From assembly GCA_964384625.1 (NCBI GenBank), contig CAYLNH010000078.1:1-26097 (forward strand): a stretch of DNA of 26,097 nt. The letters are read 5' to 3'. The notes under the pieces are model-generated. The model saw only the letters and a list, made by a program, of their open reading frames with translations. It ran no database searches and was not told the DNA's origin. Each line of letters starts with the position of its first letter. Position 1 is the first letter of the stretch. Positions 23,265 through 26,097 of this stretch are shown piece by piece. The position numbers and the translations under genes were made by a program. Source of the DNA: CAYLNH01 sp964384625. Its GTDB lineage: Bacteria; Verrucomicrobiota; Lentisphaeria; JABSQK01.

Positions 23265-24341
23265 ATGGCAGCACGCCTGCAGGATATCGCCGCGGAAGCC
23301 GGAGTCAGCGTTGCCAGCGTGTCGCGAATCATGAAGGGACCGCCGGAGAGCGACCTGTTCAAAGCGGCAACCGTCGAACGCGTGATGCAGGTTGCCGGGC
23401 AACTCGGCTATCTGCCGAACTACCATGCCAGAGCCTTGCAGACGGGCCGTTCGCTGGCGATCGGCATGGTCAACCACAAGCCCAGCGAACAGGCGATCGA
23501 ACATCCGGCCTACGGCGGGCTGTTCCACACCCAGATGGTTGCCGGTATTGACGTCGGCGCCCGCGCCAGAGGATACCAGTTCGTGTCCATCGGCTGGCAG
23601 GACGCCTCGGACGGGGTTGCCACTGGTCTGCAGTTTCTCCGCGAGCGCCGGATCGATGCACTGATTCTGGAAACGCATCTGTATCGCACGGCAGAGGCGA
23701 TGCTCAAGAAAGAGAGCAAGCTGCCGATCGTACTCACGAATCACATCGGCAAAGCGGCGTTCCCCTCTGTCTACCTTGATGAGGCCCCGGGCATTACCGA
23801 TGCTGTGCACCATCTGGCCGAACTGGGGCACAAGCGATTGCTTCTGGTGGATACGGAACGCGGCGTCGGTTGCGTTGCCGGCGCTCGTCGCGAAGCCTAT
23901 CGCCAGGCTGTCGGTGCTCTGGGGATCGCGGGCGACGAAGTTATCGTGGAGCCGCGGGACAGCGGGAACTGGCAGGAATCCCTGGTCCAGGACGTGGAGC
24001 ACTCACGGAACGCAATTCTGGAGCGGTACAAAGGAACGTTCGGTGCGACCGGCATTGTCTGCTGCACGGAGCACATGGGGCTGGGCGCCTACGTTGCAGC
24101 GACCGAGCGTGGGCTGCGGGTGCCGGATGATGTTTCAGTGATCGGCTTTGACGACATGTATGGTGCGACGTTCTATCCACCGATGACGGTGGGCAGCCAC
24201 ATGCTGGACAAGATTGGCCAGAAAGCCGCAGATCTGGCAATCGATATTGCCGCCGCCAAGGGCAAAAACCGTCGATTCAAGAAGCAGCATCCGATCAAAG
24301 CGGAACTGGTCATCCGCCAAAGCACAGCGCCGCCGAAATAG
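23265..24341 (+). CDS. LacI-family transcriptional regulator (plus strand)
   Basis: This 358-residue LacI/GalR regulator has a helix-turn-helix at about 3-25 (ARLQDIAAEAGVSVASVSRI), a hinge NYHARALQTGRS with the standard CpG-intercalating Leu, and a sugar-binding domain ending in VPDDVSVIGFDDMYG. The C-terminus LVIRQSTAPPK is the normal family ending. It is transcribed away from the other LacI gene and towards the GH130 phosphorylase, so local control of the phosphorylase genes is the simplest reading. The ATG is preceded by GGAG about 11 bases upstream, a somewhat long spacing. The two LacI proteins are only moderately alike in their effector domains, which suggests different inducers. Confidence 0.93.
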   Translation: MAARLQDIAAEAGVSVASVSRIMKGPPESDLFKAATVERVMQVAGQLGYLPNYHARALQTGRSLAIGMVNHKPSEQAIEHPAYGGLFHTQMVAGIDVGARARGYQFVSIGWQDASDGVATGLQFLRERRIDALILETHLYRTAEAMLKKESKLPIVLTNHIGKAAFPSVYLDEAPGITDAVHHLAELGHKRLLLVDTERGVGCVAGARREAYRQAVGALGIAGDEVIVEPRDSGNWQESLVQDVEHSRNAILERYKGTFGATGIVCCTEHMGLGAYVAATERGLRVPDDVSVIGFDDMYGATFYPPMTVGSHMLDKIGQKAADLAIDIAAAKGKNRRFKKQHPIKAELVIRQSTAPPK

Positions 24342-24554
24342 GTCGGCAACGCAAGGGTTGAGAATCACGTTTCCTTTCAGTTGGTCGATGACTACAGCGT
24401 TGTGTTCGAGCTTTGTGCCTGCCCCTCGAACCTGCCGCGTCAGGGGCTCCGGCAGGCCAACCGCTACTACTGGGGCACGTGGCACGAAGCCACGGCCCGT
24501 ACCGAATACGAGGGTCTGATCACAACCCACGCAAAGAATCCCGCAGTCAATTGA
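24342..24554 (+). pseudogene. Coding-like remnant, about 70 codons, no start
   Basis: Directly after the TAG of the LacI gene the same frame stays open to TGA at 24552-24554 and reads as credible protein, including VSFQLVDDYSVVFEL and QANRYYWGTWHEATARTEY. Third-position G+C is high, as in true genes here. The only plausible starts are an internal TTG at 24381 or later GTG codons without ribosome-binding sites. I do not recognise the family. The likeliest reading is the 3' end of a gene whose 5' part was lost by deletion between the regulator and the phosphorylase. A chance open frame in a high-GC spacer is the alternative. Confidence 0.4.
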
Positions 24555-24572
24555 TGAACACAGGAGATACGA

Positions 24573-25796
24573 ATGGCAAATACTGGATTCTACGAACGAC
24601 TGGAGCTGCTGACCTCCAGATATGAGCAACTGATCAACCGGAAGAACGTGGTCGACCCAGACTGGAACAACGGTTGGTATGACCGCTTTGTCGACCCGGT
24701 GTTGACCGGCAAACACACCCCACCCTTCTGGCGGTATGATCTTAATTTTGAGACCAATCCGCGACTGCTGGAACGAATCGGCGTGAACGTCGCATTCAAT
24801 CCCGGAGCCTTCGAGTGGAACGGTAAGGTTCTCCTGGTCGGACGTGTTGAAGGCTACGACCGCAAGTCCTTTTTCGCTATTGCGGAGAGTGACACCGGCA
24901 TCGACGGGTTCCGTTTCTGGGACAAGCCTCTGGTGATGCCGGAGACTGATGATCCTGACACGAACGTATATGACATGCGCGTCACCCAACATGAAGACGG
25001 ATGGATCTACGGCCTGTTCTGCACCGAGCGCAAAGATCCGGACGCCGGTCCAGGAGACGAGTCCAGTGCGGTCGCCGCCTGCGGTATCGCCCGAACGCGG
25101 AACCTGGTCGAGTGGGAACGCCTGCCGGATCTGAAGTCCGAATCAGCACAGCAGCGAAACGTTGTTCTGCATCCGGAGTTTGTCGACGGCAAGTACGCGC
25201 TGTACACGCGGCCGCAGGACAGCTTCATCGAAGCCGGGGAAGGCGGAGGCATTGGTTGGGCGCTGGTTGACTCGATGGAGAATGCGGTAACCGGAAAAGA
25301 GACGATTATTGATCCTAAGGTTTATCATACCATCAATGAAGTGAAGAATGGCGCCGGCGCCGTTCCGATCAAAACCAACAAGGGGTGGCTGCACTTCGCG
25401 CATGGCGTTCGCAACACCGCAGCCGGGCTGCGCTATGTCGTCTATGCCCTGCTCTGCGACCTGGATGACCCGGCAAAGGTCACCCATCGCCCGGGCGGAT
25501 TCTTCATCGCGCCAAAGGACAGTGAACGCATCGGCGACGTCTCCAATGTCATCTTCTGCAACGGCGCCGTCGCGAAGGATGACGGCACACTCTTGATCTA
25601 CTATGCGTCGTCCGACACCCGCACGCATGTCGCGCGAACAACGATCGACACGGCTCTGGATTACGTCCTTAATACGCCTGCTGACCCCTTGCGTTCGGCT
25701 GCCTGTGTGCGGCAGCGGATCGAGCTGATTGACCGAAACCTGGCACTGGCCGGTGACAACGAAGTTGACGCTGCACTCAAACGTATGCGTGGTTGA
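24573..25796 (+). CDS. GH130 phosphorylase, 4-O-beta-D-mannosyl-D-glucose type
   Basis: This 407-residue cytoplasmic enzyme belongs to GH130, most like subfamily 1 (4-O-beta-D-mannosyl-D-glucose phosphorylase). That enzyme splits mannosyl-glucose with phosphate into mannose 1-phosphate and glucose. Full-length features of the five-bladed propeller are visible: NPRLLERIGVNVAFNPGA (62-79), NGKVLLVGRVEGYDRKS, NVYDMRVTQHEDGWIYG with the catalytic-acid candidate D134, VVLHPEF, and KVYHTINEVKNGAG.VPI. The start ATG follows a good AGGAGA site. The length is normal for the family. In known pathways it works with a cellobiose 2-epimerase that turns mannobiose into mannosyl-glucose; no epimerase is in the window. 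It is 3 bases ahead of a GH94 fragment. Confidence 0.93.
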   Translation: MANTGFYERLELLTSRYEQLINRKNVVDPDWNNGWYDRFVDPVLTGKHTPPFWRYDLNFETNPRLLERIGVNVAFNPGAFEWNGKVLLVGRVEGYDRKSFFAIAESDTGIDGFRFWDKPLVMPETDDPDTNVYDMRVTQHEDGWIYGLFCTERKDPDAGPGDESSAVAACGIARTRNLVEWERLPDLKSESAQQRNVVLHPEFVDGKYALYTRPQDSFIEAGEGGGIGWALVDSMENAVTGKETIIDPKVYHTINEVKNGAGAVPIKTNKGWLHFAHGVRNTAAGLRYVVYALLCDLDDPAKVTHRPGGFFIAPKDSERIGDVSNVIFCNGAVAKDDGTLLIYYASSDTRTHVARTTIDTALDYVLNTPADPLRSAACVRQRIELIDRNLALAGDNEVDAALKRMRG

Positions 25797-25978
25797 GTCA
25801 TGCAATACGGCTGCTTCGATCAGGTCAACCGCGAATACGTCATCACTCGTCCGGACACGCCACAGCCCTGGAGCAACTACATCGGGTCAACCGAATACGG
25901 CGGCGTCGTAGCAAACCACGCCGCCGGCCGCGATCACCGGCGACTGTTTCTTCCTGCATACGTCACCCAGATGGTCTC

Positions 25979-25996
25979 GGCGGAAGTCTTTCCGCC
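25979..25996. repeat. Perfect hairpin in the GH94 breakpoint region
   Basis: GGCGGAA-GTCT-TTCCGCC, 7-base perfect arms with a 4-base loop, about 50 bases after GH94 similarity ends. Confidence 0.7.
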
Positions 25997-26043
25997 ACGG
26001 ATTGCCCGGGGTTCGGGGCTCGCGGCAGGCAGTGGAAGGGTTG

Positions 26044-26057
26044 TGTGCTGCAGCACA
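26044..26057. repeat. 14-base perfect palindrome
   Basis: TGTGCTGCAGCACA is perfectly self-complementary. It overlaps the end of the aberrant GH94 frame and may be part of a repeat element or a binding site. Confidence 0.6.
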
Positions 26058-26082
26058 TGACCATTTCGCCAACGCCCCCCGA

Positions 26083-26096
26083 GCCCGAAAACGGGC
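26083..26096. terminator. Short GC hairpin, possible terminator
   Basis: GCCCG-AAAA-CGGGC, 5-base perfect stem with an AAAA loop, at the very end of the window. Any following T-tract would lie outside the window, so the terminator role is uncertain. Confidence 0.35.
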
Positions 26097-26097
26097 A

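Larger units (their letters stand above)
25800..26060 (+). pseudogene. GH94 cellobiose-phosphorylase-like N-terminal fragment
   Basis: The first ~43 residues are a clear GH94 (cellobiose/cellodextrin phosphorylase) N-terminus: MQYGCFDQVNREYVITRPDT, then PWSNYIGSTEYGGVVANHAAG. Family members continue with a GYSFY-like segment; here the frame instead reads unrelated Arg/Gly-rich sequence and stops at TGA 26058-26060, giving 86 residues instead of about 800. Neither other plus-strand frame restores the family sequence up to the window end, so a simple single-base frameshift does not explain it. Homology appears lost at about 25925, where hairpin-rich sequence begins, suggesting deletion or insertion of a repeat. 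The ATG lies 3 bases after the GH130 stop, consistent with a former phosphorylase operon. The rest of the gene might lie beyond the window. Confidence 0.7.

Noticed and set aside
2159..24341. Recoding of TAG as a sense codon, suggested by protein-like sequence after the TAG stops of the deacetylase and plus-strand LacI genes
   Set aside because: Other TAG-terminated genes (819-aa, 1740-aa and 1738-aa enzymes) run into a new stop within a few to about 18 codons after TAG, two of them with neighbour starts placed for termination at TAG. Both proteins with tails already end at the normal family length.
24342..24554. C-terminal extension of the LacI protein by stop readthrough
   Set aside because: The LacI protein already ends with the usual family terminus (LVIRQSTAPPK), and the following peptide has no resemblance to a regulator domain.
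25925..26097. Simple frameshift in GH94
   Set aside because: I read the other plus-strand frames after 25925 and neither recovers the GYSFY-like continuation of the family, so a one-base error cannot explain the break.

Overview
The window (about 26 kb, high G+C at third codon positions) looks like a carbohydrate-degradation island from a bacterium of the PVC superphylum, perhaps Lentisphaerota or Kiritimatiellota. This placement is an inference. It rests on very large multidomain secreted glycoside hydrolases, paired LacI-type regulators with no SusC/SusD genes, and many small intergenic hairpin elements. No ribosomal RNA or other phylogenetic marker is present to confirm it.

Region 1 (1-2335): a hairpin-bearing non-coding stretch, a complete tRNA-Gly (anticodon CCC, CCA encoded), a thioredoxin-fold redoxin on the minus strand, a 460-bp spacer with no convincing gene, and a ChbG/YdjC-type carbohydrate deacetylase on the plus strand that starts at TTG. 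A large compound inverted repeat lies between this gene and the convergent operon.

Region 2 (2365-22743, all minus strand): a probable operon read from high to low coordinates. It runs LacI regulator, then a secreted GH5/GH42-like TIM-barrel enzyme with two tandem carbohydrate-binding modules, a 1738-aa secreted GH2-type enzyme, an 819-aa six-hairpin glycosidase without a signal peptide, a second 1740-aa secreted GH2-type enzyme, and an 893-aa GH78-type alpha-L-rhamnosidase. The last three genes are separated by only 11-14 bases. The 819-aa enzyme and both GH2 proteins carry the same roughly 190-residue beta-rich domain, placed N-terminally, C-terminally, or inside a catalytic barrel. This shuffled domain is the most interesting signal in the window. 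Two spacers inside the operon are packed with short hairpins.

Region 3 (22744-26097): a divergent control region with palindromes of LacI-operator type, a second LacI regulator on the plus strand, a roughly 70-codon coding-like remnant, a complete GH130 phosphorylase (4-O-beta-D-mannosyl-D-glucose phosphorylase type), and the N-terminus of a GH94 cellobiose-phosphorylase-like protein that breaks down after about 43 codons into hairpin-rich sequence.

As a system: secreted CBM-bearing enzymes would attack a complex, probably rhamnose-containing glycan outside the cytoplasm. The enzymes without signal peptides (six-hairpin enzyme, rhamnosidase, GH130 and the deacetylase) would finish the resulting oligosaccharides in the cytoplasm, with the two LacI proteins sensing sugars. 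No transporter is encoded in the window, and the actual substrate cannot be determined from sequence alone.
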